Assembly (NCBI RefSeq): GCF_001427525.1
Contig: NZ_LMGU01000002.1
Coordinates: 207,768 to 271,767 of the forward strand
DNA length: 64,000 nt
Direction: 5' to 3'
Source of the DNA: Microbacterium sp. Root61
GTDB lineage: Bacteria; Actinomycetota; Actinomycetes; Actinomycetales; Microbacteriaceae
In this document: one piece after another, positions 55,984-63,772 of the stretch
Position numbering within the stretch: the stretch's first letter is position 1
How the letters are laid out: each line of letters starts with the position of its first letter
The notes under the pieces: generated by a model
Database searches by the model: none
Seen by the model: the letters and a program-made list of their open reading frames with translations, nothing else
Told to the model about the DNA's origin: nothing
Position numbers and translations under genes: made by a program

Positions 55984-57245
55984 AGTTCGTCGTCGCCGTC
56001 GATGAGCCGCGCGCCGCGTTCCTCGCGGGAGAGCTCGCACGCGAGGGGCAGGAGGTGCTCGCGGTGGTCGCGGCATCCGCGCTGTCCGCGTTCTCGGGGG
56101 ACTCCATGCTCGGCGACGACGCGCACGAGCTCGTCGCCGCTCTCACGGACGCCGATGTCGTCGTGCTGGAGGTCACACGACGGTCGCTGACCGCGGCCGC
56201 GGTGTCGCTCTGCGATCGGGTCGGCGCGCGCATCCTGCCGTTGTGCGGGACGGGCGCGGACGAGCGCCTCGCCGCGAACTTCGGACTGGATGCGGCGCTG
56301 GCGCTCGAGGTCGAGCCGTGGCGCATCGTCGAGGCGGCCGCCGCGACGCCTCGTCTGGGCACGGTGGTGGCGATCGAGCCGGCGCGCGCTCCGGTGATCG
56401 CGGTCTGGGGTCCTGCGGGGTCCCCGGGCCGCTCGACGCTGGCGATCGAGCTGGCGGTGGAGCTCGCGCGCGGCGGTCGCCGCACGGCTTTGGTGGATGC
56501 CGACACCCACGCTCCTTCGATCGCGCTGGCGCTCGGGCTGGTGGACGAAGGACCCGGCTTCGCGGCGGCGTGCCGGCAAGCCGAGTTCGGCGGGCTCGAT
56601 GCGCGTGAGCTCACGCGCATCAGCACACCGCTGGGACACGGCGGTGTCGAGGTGCTCACCGGTATCAACCGCCCGTCGCGCTGGCCGGAGCTGAGCGAGG
56701 CCCGGGTGACCGCGGCGCTGCAGGTCTGCCGGGGGTGGGTCGATCACACGGTGGTCGATGTCGCCGCGCCGCTGGAGCGCGACGAGGAGATCGTGAGCGA
56801 CCTGGTCGGACCGCGCCGCAACGCCGCGACGCTGGCGGCCCTGAGCGCGGCCGATCTGGTGGTGGCCGTCGTCGCCGCCGACCCGATCGGGGTGTCCCGG
56901 TTCCTTCGGGGGTACGCCGAGCTGCGGTCCGTGATCGGCGCGACGCCGGTGGCAGTGATCGCCAACCGCCTCCGCCCCGGCGCCCTCGGCATCGACGCAC
57001 GCGGACAGGTGCGTCGGGCGCTCGACAGATTCGGCGGCATTCAGGACATCTGGTTCGCACCGATGGACCCGCGCTCGGTGGATGCCGCGCTGCTGGCGGG
57101 ACGCCCCATCGCCGAGGTCGCGCCGCGGTCGCCGCTCACCCTCGCCGTGCGCCGGTTCGTGGGGGAGGCGGTCGCTCCTCCGGTGGCCGACCCGCGCCGC
57201 GCTCCGCGGGGCATCGCGCGACGACGCGCGCTGCTCGCGTCGTAG
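55980..57245 (+). CDS. CpaE/MinD-like P-loop ATPase with deviant Walker A
   Basis: A 421-aa protein. Residues 1-130 resemble a degenerate receiver domain (FVVAVDEPRAAFLAGELAREGQEVL), then comes a ParA/MinD-type P-loop domain. Its Walker A reads GPAGSPGRST (144-153), with R151 where the deviant Walker motif has the catalytic-site Lys, while ALVDADTHAPSIAL keeps the switch Asp. The C-terminus is basic. The order receiver-like plus MinD-like is that of CpaE, which localises pili. The Arg substitution makes ATP hydrolysis uncertain. Coupled to the SAF gene upstream; pdtaS starts 52 bp downstream from its own promoter. Confidence 0.78.
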   Translation: MKFVVAVDEPRAAFLAGELAREGQEVLAVVAASALSAFSGDSMLGDDAHELVAALTDADVVVLEVTRRSLTAAAVSLCDRVGARILPLCGTGADERLAANFGLDAALALEVEPWRIVEAAAATPRLGTVVAIEPARAPVIAVWGPAGSPGRSTLAIELAVELARGGRRTALVDADTHAPSIALALGLVDEGPGFAAACRQAEFGGLDARELTRISTPLGHGGVEVLTGINRPSRWPELSEARVTAALQVCRGWVDHTVVDVAAPLERDEEIVSDLVGPRRNAATLAALSAADLVVAVVAADPIGVSRFLRGYAELRSVIGATPVAVIANRLRPGALGIDARGQVRRALDRFGGIQDIWFAPMDPRSVDAALLAGRPIAEVAPRSPLTLAVRRFVGEAVAPPVADPRRAPRGIARRRALLAS

Positions 57246-57285
57246 CGGCTGCGAGGCGCAGCGGCGGGTGGGTGACGCGCTGATC

Positions 57286-57291
57286 TAGGCT
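57286..57291 (+). promoter_or_regulatory. -10 hexamer TAGGCT for pdtaS
   Basis: TAGGCT, 6 nt, ATG 57298. Identical in hexamer and spacing to manA and bcp. Confidence 0.55.
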
Positions 57292-57297
57292 GGTGCG

Positions 57298-58791
57298 ATG
57301 TCGACTCTCAGCGATCTCGTCTATGCCCAGGGGCGCTCGAGTCAGGCCGATGTGGAGTGGCTGCACCGCCTCGCCGGCGACGGCCAACTCCTAGCCGATC
57401 TCGCCTTCGCCGACATCGTGATCTGGGTGCCGACATCCGATGATTCGTTCGTCGCCGTCGCCCACACGCGCCCGAGCGGCGCGGCCACCCTCTTCTATCG
57501 CGACATCGTCGGCGACCGCGTGCGGCCGCAGTGGCGCACCCAGGTGCGTGAGGCCTTCCAGTCCGCGCGGATCGTCGATTCGGCCTCCCCGGACTGGTTC
57601 GAGGAGACCCCCACGCGCGTGCGCGCCGTACCGATCGTGCGCGAGCACCCCCGCGCCGACGAGCCGCTCCAGCCGATCGGCGTGCTGACCCGCCACACCA
57701 ATCTGGGGGAGACGCGCACGCCGTCGCGTCAGCAGATCACCTTCAACGACTGCGCCGACGATCTGTTCGGCATGGCCGCCTCAGGCGACTTCCCGGACAT
57801 GTCGGCGCCGACGTCTCCCCGTCGCGGGGCGCCGCGCGCATCCGATGGCCTCATCCGGCTGGATGTCGATGGGATCACGACTTTCGCCAGCCCCAATGCG
57901 CTCTCCGCGTTCAACCGGATGGGCTTCGACGACGAGCTCGAGGGCGAATCGCTCGTCGAGGTGACCACGCGCATCCTGCCCGCGAAGCGGCAGTTCGACG
58001 AATCCCTCCCGCTCGTGGTGACCGGCCGCGCCCCGTGGCGCACCGACATCGAGGCGCGGGGCGTCTCCGTCTCGCTGCGCACGATCCCGCTGCGCGATCA
58101 CGGCAAGCGGATCGGCGCCATCGTGCTGTGCCGCGACGTCACCGAGATCCGCCACCAGGAGCAGGAGCTCATCACCAAGGATGCGACGATCCGCGAGATC
58201 CACCACCGCGTCAAGAACAACCTGCAGACGGTCGCCTCGCTGCTGCGCATCCAGGCCCGGCGGTCGCACTCCGAAGAGGCGCGCGAAGCCCTCACTCAGG
58301 CGATGCGGCGCGTCTCGGCCATCGCGGTGGTGCACGACACCCTCTCGGAGGGACTGGCGCAGAACGTCGACTTCGACGATGTCTTCGCGCGTGTGCTCAA
58401 GCTCGTCGCCGAGGTCGCGGCCGCGCCGACGACGCAGGCGCACACCCGGTCGATCGGCAAGTTCGGCACGCTCCCCAGCGAGTACGCGACACCGCTCGCC
58501 CTCGCGCTCACCGAGCTCGTGACCAACGCGGTCGAGCACGGCCTCGCAGGCAAGGAGGGCGACGTCGAGATCATCGCCGACCGCACCGACGAGCGACTCG
58601 AAGTGCGAGTGCGCGACAACGGCGTGGGGCTCCCCGAAGGCCAGGTCGGCCGCGGGCTGGGCACGCAGATCGTCCGCACCCTCATCCAGGGCGAGCTCAG
58701 CGGCACGATCGACTGGCACACCATCATGGGCAGCGGCACCGAGGTCACGATCGAGATCCCGCTGCGCTACATCGATCGCGTGCGGGACTGA
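57298..58791 (+). CDS. pdtaS: PdtaS-type sensor histidine kinase
   Basis: A 497-aa soluble kinase. An N-terminal GAF-like sensor (about 1-150), a PAS domain (about 180-290) and a HisKA_2/HATPase module are in order. The phosphorylation box is IREIHHRVKNNLQTVASLL with H302/H303 (the second is the usual phosphorylated one), and the ATP site includes ELVTNAVEHGLAGKEG, DNGVGLP and GLGTQIV. PdtaS phosphorylates PdtaR, an ANTAR antiterminator, and in mycobacteria senses metals or nitric oxide; no PdtaR gene is in the window. From memory Rv3220c lies next to whiB1 as here. Confidence 0.92.
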   Translation: MSTLSDLVYAQGRSSQADVEWLHRLAGDGQLLADLAFADIVIWVPTSDDSFVAVAHTRPSGAATLFYRDIVGDRVRPQWRTQVREAFQSARIVDSASPDWFEETPTRVRAVPIVREHPRADEPLQPIGVLTRHTNLGETRTPSRQQITFNDCADDLFGMAASGDFPDMSAPTSPRRGAPRASDGLIRLDVDGITTFASPNALSAFNRMGFDDELEGESLVEVTTRILPAKRQFDESLPLVVTGRAPWRTDIEARGVSVSLRTIPLRDHGKRIGAIVLCRDVTEIRHQEQELITKDATIREIHHRVKNNLQTVASLLRIQARRSHSEEAREALTQAMRRVSAIAVVHDTLSEGLAQNVDFDDVFARVLKLVAEVAAAPTTQAHTRSIGKFGTLPSEYATPLALALTELVTNAVEHGLAGKEGDVEIIADRTDERLEVRVRDNGVGLPEGQVGRGLGTQIVRTLIQGELSGTIDWHTIMGSGTEVTIEIPLRYIDRVRD

Positions 58792-58806
58792 TCGCACAAA
58801 CGAGAA

Positions 58807-58838
58807 ACGCGCTCCACCCCGGAAGGGGAGGAGCGCGT
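58807..58838. terminator. Bidirectional terminator between pdtaS and whiB1
   Basis: ACGCGCTCC, A, CCCC, loop GGAA, GGGG, A, GGAGCGCGT: a near-perfect stem of 13 pairs plus an A-A mismatch. It is 15 bp from each stop codon. Confidence 0.85.
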
Positions 58839-58852
58839 CTTCGTGCTGAGGG

Positions 58853-59101
58853 TCAGGAGGCGCGACGAGCGCGGGCTGCGCGGCGCTTGAGGGCGCGGCG
58901 CTCGTCCTCGGACAGGCCACCCCACACGCCGGAGTCCTGACCGGTCTCGAGGGCGTACTGCAGGCAGACCTCGGTGACGGTGCAACGTGCACATACCGAT
59001 TTGGCCTTCTCGATCTGATCGACCGCCGGTCCGGTGTTCCCCACGGGGAAGAACAACTCGGGGTCAACGGTGAGGCAGGCGGATTTGTCGCGCCAATCCA
59101 T
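58853..59101 (-). CDS. whiB1: WhiB-family iron-sulfur regulator (WhiB1 type)
   Basis: An 82-aa protein with C9, C37, C40 and C46, the same cysteine numbering as M. tuberculosis WhiB1, then GVWGG (58-62) and a basic tail LKRRAARARRAS. WhiB1 holds a nitric-oxide-sensitive [4Fe-4S] cluster, binds the principal sigma factor SigA and is essential in mycobacteria. AAGGAG before ATG 59101 is strong, and a leader of over 60 nt, with hairpins at 59173-59204, lies upstream. Unlike its neighbours it does not look leaderless. Confidence 0.95.
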   Translation of the reverse strand: MDWRDKSACLTVDPELFFPVGNTGPAVDQIEKAKSVCARCTVTEVCLQYALETGQDSGVWGGLSEDERRALKRRAARARRAS

Positions 59102-59172
59102 GGTGATGCTCCTTGATACGAAGTCGGTGAAAATCCAGAGGCGGATTCGGGTCCGATACCCTGTGGGGATAT

Positions 59173-59204
59173 GCGAGCGAACGCTCGCCCCACTTCGCTG
59201 TGGG
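59173..59204. other. Two adjacent hairpins upstream of whiB1
   Basis: GCGAGCG/CGCTCGC (59173-59188, 2-nt loop) and CCCAC/GTGGG (59189-59204, 6-nt loop) abut each other in the 247-bp gap between whiB1 and the membrane-protein gene. The first is also a near-perfect palindrome and could be an operator. Confidence 0.4.
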
Positions 59205-59348
59205 AGCACATGGCTTTTACAATCGTTCCATAGCGCGTGAACGTTATCAAGAGGTTTCCGGCGGGTATCTTCGCGGATTTCTGAGCATTCGCCTTGCGTC
59301 TGGAGCAGTTCGCTCCCAGTCGCCGCCTATCGGAGGAGATCGTTTAGA

Positions 59349-59768
59349 ATGTCAACCAATTCGGCCGCACGTGTCGCAGCTTTCATCGTCGGGGCCGAAG
59401 GCATCGGGATCGCCGCGCTCGTCGTTTCGCAGGTTCTGGCGCTGTCCAGCGGCGATGTCGAGGCGCTCGAAACGGCTATCGCTCTGATCGTTCTCACGGC
59501 CGTCGGGGCCGCCGCCGTCCTCGCCTTCGCCGTCGCGGTGGCACGGGGCCTCTCGTGGGGTCGCTCCGGCGCGATCGTCACGCAGCTGCTGATCCTCGCC
59601 GTCGCACTCGGTGCAGCGACCGGCGCCTACGCGCATCCCCTCATCGGGGCCGTGCTCGCGGTGCCGGCCGTCGCGGGCCTCGTGTTCCTGTTCCTGGCCG
59701 CGCGGCGCCCGAGCGATCGGTCGACGCCGGACGAGGCATCCGGAACCGCCGAAGGCCCCGCACGCTGA
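59349..59768 (+). CDS. Small uncharacterised membrane protein
   Basis: A 139-aa protein with four hydrophobic segments (about residues 8-30, 40-65, 75-97 and 100-118) and an acidic-hydrophilic C-terminal tail of 20 residues (RPSDRSTPDEASG). There are no recognised motifs. GGAGGAG lies about 13 nt before ATG 59349, slightly far, and a TTTAGAAT stretch abuts the start. Its closest role by context is unknown; it stands between whiB1 and the convergent bcp gene. GC content and codon use match the region. Confidence 0.65.
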   Translation: MSTNSAARVAAFIVGAEGIGIAALVVSQVLALSSGDVEALETAIALIVLTAVGAAAVLAFAVAVARGLSWGRSGAIVTQLLILAVALGAATGAYAHPLIGAVLAVPAVAGLVFLFLAARRPSDRSTPDEASGTAEGPAR

Positions 59769-59769
59769 A

Positions 59770-60246
59770 TCAGCTGTCGGCGCCGAGCATCTTCCGCAGG
59801 CGCTGCACGTGGCCGGTGGCCTTGACGTTGTAGAGCGCGTCGGCGATCGTGCCGTCCTCGTCGATGATGAACGTCGAGCGGATGACGCCCTGCACGGTCT
59901 TGCCGTAGTTGAGCTTCTCGCCCCAGGTGCCGTACTGCTCGTGCACCGCGTGATCCGGGTCGCTGAGCAGGGTGAAGGTGAGTCCGTCGCGCTCGCGGAA
60001 CTCGCGGAGCTTCTCCGGGGTGTCGCGCGAGACCCCGATCACCGTGTACCCGAGGCCGCCGAGCGAGGCGATGCTGTCGCGGAAGTCGCACGCCTGCGTG
60101 GTGCAGCCGGGCGTCATGGCCGCCGGGTAGAAGTACAGGATGACGCGCTGCCCGCGCAGGTCGTGCAGCGAGACGGGGGTGCCGTCCTGGTCGGACAGGG
60201 TGAAGTCGGGAGCGGTCTGGCCGGGCTCGAGTCGCACAGTGGTCAT
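59770..60246 (-). CDS. bcp: Thioredoxin-dependent peroxiredoxin, Bcp/PrxQ
   Basis: A 158-aa PrxQ-type peroxiredoxin. C48 in TPGCTTQAC is the peroxidatic cysteine and C53 the resolving one, the 5-residue spacing of PrxQ. FYPAAMTPGC and later residues GTWGEKLNYGKTVQGVIRSTFI are family-specific. It reduces hydrogen and alkyl peroxides with thioredoxin in the cytoplasm. Start ATG 60246 follows a TAGGCT -10 by 6 nt. It is convergent with the small membrane-protein gene, 2 bp apart, so no room for separate terminators exists. Confidence 0.93.
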   Translation of the reverse strand: MTTVRLEPGQTAPDFTLSDQDGTPVSLHDLRGQRVILYFYPAAMTPGCTTQACDFRDSIASLGGLGYTVIGVSRDTPEKLREFRERDGLTFTLLSDPDHAVHEQYGTWGEKLNYGKTVQGVIRSTFIIDEDGTIADALYNVKATGHVQRLRKMLGADS

Positions 60247-60252
60247 GAGACC

Positions 60253-60258
60253 AGCCTA
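60253..60258 (-). promoter_or_regulatory. -10 hexamer TAGGCT for bcp
   Basis: Minus-strand TAGGCT, 6 nt, ATG 60246. It lies in the 37-bp gap downstream of rsgA, so bcp can be transcribed alone. Confidence 0.5.
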
Positions 60259-60283
60259 GGCTCGCGCGGCGCCGAGCGCGGGG

Positions 60284-61345
60284 TCAGGAGTCGTCGCGGG
60301 GCTTGCGGTCGCTGAAGGTGGCCAGCAGGCGCTGCAGCGAGTCGAGGCGCTCGGCGCCGCGCGGACCGAGGCGTCCGTCGGCCGCGGCCTCGATGAGGGC
60401 GCAGTCGGGGGCGTCCGGCAGGTGCGTGCAGCCGCGCGGGCAGTCCTCGGCGACCTTGGCGAGGTCGGTGAACGCGTCGATGATGCGGGCCGGGTTGACA
60501 TGGCCAAGGCCGAACGAGCGCACCCCGGGGGTGTCGATCACCCACCCGGTGCCGTCGGCGCCGACGTAGCGGAGCGTGACGGTCGAGGAGGAGGTGTGCC
60601 GGCCGCGCCCCGTGACGACGTTGACGTGCCCGGTGGCGCGCTCGGCGCTCGGCACGAGCTGGTTGACCAGCGTGGACTTACCGACGCCGGAGTGGCCGAC
60701 GAAGACCGTGGAGTGGCCGACCAGCGCGGCGCCGATACGCTCGAGCGGCATCTCGTCCAGTGCGCTCGTGAACACTTCGAGGCCGAGACCCTCGAAGTGG
60801 CGGAGGAACTCGGTCGGGTCGGCCAGGTCGGTCTTGGTCACCACGAGCAGGGGGCGGATGCCGGCATCCAGCGCCGCGACGAGGTAGCGGTCGACGAGCC
60901 GGGCGCGGGGCTCGGGGTCGGCGGCGGCCACGACGATCAGCATCTGGTCGGCGTTGGCGACGATGATGCGCTCGACCTGGTCGGTGTCGTCGGCGCTGCG
61001 GCGCAGCAGCGATGTGCGCTCCTCGATGCCGACGATGCGGGCCAGGCTACCCTCGTCGCCGGAGGTGTCGCCGACCACGCGGGCACGGTCGCCGTTGACG
61101 ATCGCGACCTTGCGCAGTTCGCGGGCGCGGGTGGCCAGCACGCGACGCTCGTCAGGAGTGTCCTCGTCCAGCAGCACCGTGTAGCGACCGCGGTCCACGG
61201 CGAGCACACGCGCGATCTGCGCGTCGGCGTGCGCGGGGCGACGCTTGGTGCGCGGGCGGTTGGCCTTGGGATTGGGACGGAAGCGGATGTCGGCTTCGTC
61301 GAACTCGTCGTCGTCGTCCTCGTCGTCGGGGCCGAGCCAGCTCAC
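60284..61345 (-). CDS. rsgA: Ribosome biogenesis GTPase RsgA
   Basis: A 353-aa circularly permuted GTPase. The N-terminal OB fold follows an acidic stretch (DEDDDDEFDEAD); G4 (TKTDL) comes before G1 GHSGVGKST (217-225, K223) and G3 DTPGVRSF, the permuted order. The C-terminal zinc domain CPRGCTHLPDAPDCALIEA binds Zn with three Cys and one His. RsgA helps mature the 30S subunit. It starts with GTG 61345 behind GGAAGG and follows aroA on the same strand by 57 nt, suggesting co-transcription. Confidence 0.95.
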   Translation of the reverse strand: MSWLGPDDEDDDDEFDEADIRFRPNPKANRPRTKRRPAHADAQIARVLAVDRGRYTVLLDEDTPDERRVLATRARELRKVAIVNGDRARVVGDTSGDEGSLARIVGIEERTSLLRRSADDTDQVERIIVANADQMLIVVAAADPEPRARLVDRYLVAALDAGIRPLLVVTKTDLADPTEFLRHFEGLGLEVFTSALDEMPLERIGAALVGHSTVFVGHSGVGKSTLVNQLVPSAERATGHVNVVTGRGRHTSSSTVTLRYVGADGTGWVIDTPGVRSFGLGHVNPARIIDAFTDLAKVAEDCPRGCTHLPDAPDCALIEAAADGRLGPRGAERLDSLQRLLATFSDRKPRDDS

Positions 61346-61402
61346 GCTCCGCGCCTTCCGCGGGTGAGGCTCACCCGTCGTGCAGCGACCGTGCGGGTCG
61401 CC

Positions 61403-62758
61403 TCACGCAACGGCATCCTCCGTCGTCCCGTTCAGCATCTTCTTCCAGAGCTGGGGGAATTCCGGCATGGTCTTGGCCGTGGTGCCGATGTCGTCGATGT
61501 CGACCTCGGGAACGGCCAGGCCGATGATCGCACCCGTCGTGGCCATGCGGTGGTCGTGGTGCGCGTGCCAGGTGCCGCCGTGCAGCGGACGCGGCACGAT
61601 GCGGATTCCGTCCTCGAGCTCGTGGGCTTCGCCGCCGAGGCCGCGGAGCTCCTTGACGAGCGCCGCGATGCGGTCGGTCTCGTGGCCGCGGATGTGCCCG
61701 ATGCCGTACAGCGTGGTCGGAGCGTCGGCGAAGGCGGCGAGGGCGAAGATGGTCGGCGTCAGCTCTCCGGCTGCGGACAGGTCGAGGTCGACGCCGGAGA
61801 TCTTGGCACCGGCGGTGACGGTCAGTGCGCCGCCGCGACGGGCGACGCGGGCGCCCATGAGGGAGAGGATGTCGCCGAGCATCGCACCGGGCTGAGTGGA
61901 GTGCACCGGCCAGCCCGTGATCGACACGGCGCCGCCGGCGACCATGGCGGCCGCGAGGAACGGCGCGGCATTGGACAGATCCGGCTCGATCGCGATGTCC
62001 TTGGCGCGGATGGGTCCTGCCGGCACCACCCACTCGCCGACGGACGGTCGTTCGACGCGCACACCACGGTGGGCGAGTGCTTCGATCGTCATGTCGATGT
62101 GCGGCTGGCTGGGCAGCCGCTCGCCGGAGTGGATGAGGCGGAGCCCGACGTCGTAGCGGGGCGCCGCGAGCAGCAGCCCGGAGACGAACTGGCTCGATGC
62201 GCTGGCGTCGATCGTGATCTCGCCGCCGCGCGTGTGGCCACGGCCGCGGACGGTGAAGGGGAGGGCCCAGTGCCCGCCGTCGTCGATGTCGACGCCCACG
62301 TCGCGGAGAGCCTTGATCATCGCGCCCATGGGGCGGTGCAGGGCGCTCTCGTGCGCGGTGAGGGTGACATCGCCACGGGCGAACCCGGCGAGCCCCGCGA
62401 CGAAGCGCATGACGGTGCCGGCCTGACCGCAGTCGATCTCGGTGCCACCGGCCAGCGGCCAGATGGGGGTGACGATCAGGTCGTCGCCGAACCCCGTCGT
62501 GCCGGGGACCTGCTGGATCTCCACACCCAGCGAGCGCAGGGCATCGACCATGCGCGCGGAGTCGTCGGAGTGCAGCGGTCCGGTCAGACGGCTGGTGCCG
62601 TCTGCGAGGGCGGCGAGGATCAATTCGCGGTTGGTCAGCGACTTGGATCCGGGCACGGTGACGGTCGCGCGGAGCGGCCCATCAGCCACGGGGGCGCGCC
62701 ATTTTCCGCGCGGAGGGGCGTCCTGCGCACGTGCGGGGGAATACCGGTCGGCAGTCAT
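61403..62758 (-). CDS. aroA: 3-phosphoshikimate 1-carboxyvinyltransferase (EPSP synthase)
   Basis: A 451-aa enzyme of the shikimate pathway that joins shikimate 3-phosphate and phosphoenolpyruvate. PGSKSLTNRELILAALADG holds the N-terminal Lys/Ser substrate contacts, DCGQAGTVMRFVAGLAG the PEP-site Arg, and DHRMATTGAIIGL the C-terminal catalytic region. The first 35 residues before LRATVTVPGSKS are an Ala/Pro/Arg-rich extension seen in actinobacterial forms. A TAGGGT hexamer stands 8 nt before ATG 62758. It is divergent from sigR (55 bp between starts), and its first codons overlap the candidate SigR promoter. Confidence 0.95.
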   Translation of the reverse strand: MTADRYSPARAQDAPPRGKWRAPVADGPLRATVTVPGSKSLTNRELILAALADGTSRLTGPLHSDDSARMVDALRSLGVEIQQVPGTTGFGDDLIVTPIWPLAGGTEIDCGQAGTVMRFVAGLAGFARGDVTLTAHESALHRPMGAMIKALRDVGVDIDDGGHWALPFTVRGRGHTRGGEITIDASASSQFVSGLLLAAPRYDVGLRLIHSGERLPSQPHIDMTIEALAHRGVRVERPSVGEWVVPAGPIRAKDIAIEPDLSNAAPFLAAAMVAGGAVSITGWPVHSTQPGAMLGDILSLMGARVARRGGALTVTAGAKISGVDLDLSAAGELTPTIFALAAFADAPTTLYGIGHIRGHETDRIAALVKELRGLGGEAHELEDGIRIVPRPLHGGTWHAHHDHRMATTGAIIGLAVPEVDIDDIGTTAKTMPEFPQLWKKMLNGTTEDAVA

Positions 62759-62764
62759 CGGGTT
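62737..62764 (+). promoter_or_regulatory. Candidate SigR/SigH-type promoter for sigR
   Basis: GGGAAT (62737-62742) and GTT (62762-62764) are separated by 19 nt, one more than the usual 18. The -35 part lies inside aroA codons. It would allow self-activation, as known for sigR in Streptomyces and sigH in mycobacteria. Confidence 0.3.
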
Positions 62765-62813
62765 CTACCCTACTGAACCCACGTGACAACCGAACTTTTC
62801 CGAGAGGAGCAGG

Positions 62814-63533
62814 ATGATCTCCACGCTCGACCGCCCGGCCGTGTATGCCGAGGCCTCGGACGTAGACTTGCGCCTGATGAACGACCAGGCTCAGACCACA
62901 GTCGATGTGCGCAACCAGTTCGAAGAGCAGGCGCTGCCCTTCATGGACCAGTTGTATGCCGCCGCCATGCGCATGACGCGCAACCCGGCGGACGCCGCCG
63001 ACCTCGTACAGGAGACCTTCGTGAAGGCCTTCGCGTCGTGGAAGACGTTCACCCAGGGGACCAACCTCAAGGCGTGGTTGTACCGGATCCTGACGAACAC
63101 CTACATCAACACGTATCGCAAGAAGCAGCGCGAGCCGTATCAGGGCACCATCGACGAGCTCGAAGACTGGCAGCTGGGCGGTGCGGAGTCCACCACGGCC
63201 ACCAGCACCCGTTCGGCCGAGGCGGAGGCGATCGATCGGATGCCGGCATCCGTCGTGAAAGACGCCTTGCAGTCGATCCCGGAGGACTTCCGGTTGGCGG
63301 TGTACTTCGCAGATGTCGAAGGATTCGCCTACCAGGAGATCGCCGACATCATGAAGACCCCCATCGGCACGGTCATGAGCCGTCTGCATCGTGGCAGACG
63401 AATGCTCCGCGAGCTGTTGTCGGACTATGCAAGAGAACGCGGCATCTCCACTCCTGAGGCTTCGGCACAGGACGAGAGCACTCCCGCGACCAAGACCCGT
63501 GGCACCACTGCCGCGACGAGGAGCAAGAAATGA
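62814..63533 (+). CDS. sigR: ECF sigma factor SigR/SigH (thiol-oxidative stress)
   Basis: A 239-aa ECF sigma factor. Region 2 contains [25 protein letters not shown], region 4 the helix-turn-helix [42 protein letters not shown]. The N-terminal 40 residues before ALPFMDQLY are longer than in the minimal form; M22 (MNDQAQ) is an alternative start, but GAGAGGAGCAGG before ATG 62814 is a strong ribosome site. It directs polymerase to thioredoxin, mycothiol and protein-quality genes. The stop overlaps the anti-sigma gene in ATGA. Confidence 0.93.
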   Translation: MISTLDRPAVYAEASDVDLRLMNDQAQTTVDVRNQFEEQALPFMDQLYAAAMRMTRNPADAADLVQETFVKAFASWKTFTQGTNLKAWLYRILTNTYINTYRKKQREPYQGTIDELEDWQLGGAESTTATSTRSAEAEAIDRMPASVVKDALQSIPEDFRLAVYFADVEGFAYQEIADIMKTPIGTVMSRLHRGRRMLRELLSDYARERGISTPEASAQDESTPATKTRGTTAATRSKK

Positions 63534-63772
63534 CCGACTGCGGCTGCGAGAAAGCGCGACGCGATCTGGAGGAGTACCTCCGTCACGAGGTCTGCACGAC
63601 CTCACAGAAGGACATCGCGGACCATTTGGAGAACTGCGCGACCTGCCGGGATGAGGCGCTCGTCTCCACGACGCTCACCGAGGTCGTCGCGCGGGCCTGC
63701 AAGGAGTCCGCGCCCGAAGAGCTGCGCGACCAGGTGCTGGCCCGTCTGCGGGCCGTCCAGACCACGCACTGA
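63530..63772 (+). CDS. rsrA: Zinc-binding anti-sigma factor RsrA/RshA
   Basis: An 80-aa ZAS-family anti-sigma factor. C6, H32, C36 and C39 correspond to C11, H37, C41 and C44 of Streptomyces RsrA; HLENCATC is the HxxxCxxC zinc motif. Under thiol oxidation the zinc is lost, a disulfide forms and the sigma factor is freed. Two extra cysteines, C4 and C22, are present. Translational coupling with sigR through ATGA keeps the two proteins stoichiometric. This is the last gene in the window. Confidence 0.93.
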   Translation: MTDCGCEKARRDLEEYLRHEVCTTSQKDIADHLENCATCRDEALVSTTLTEVVARACKESAPEELRDQVLARLRAVQTTH

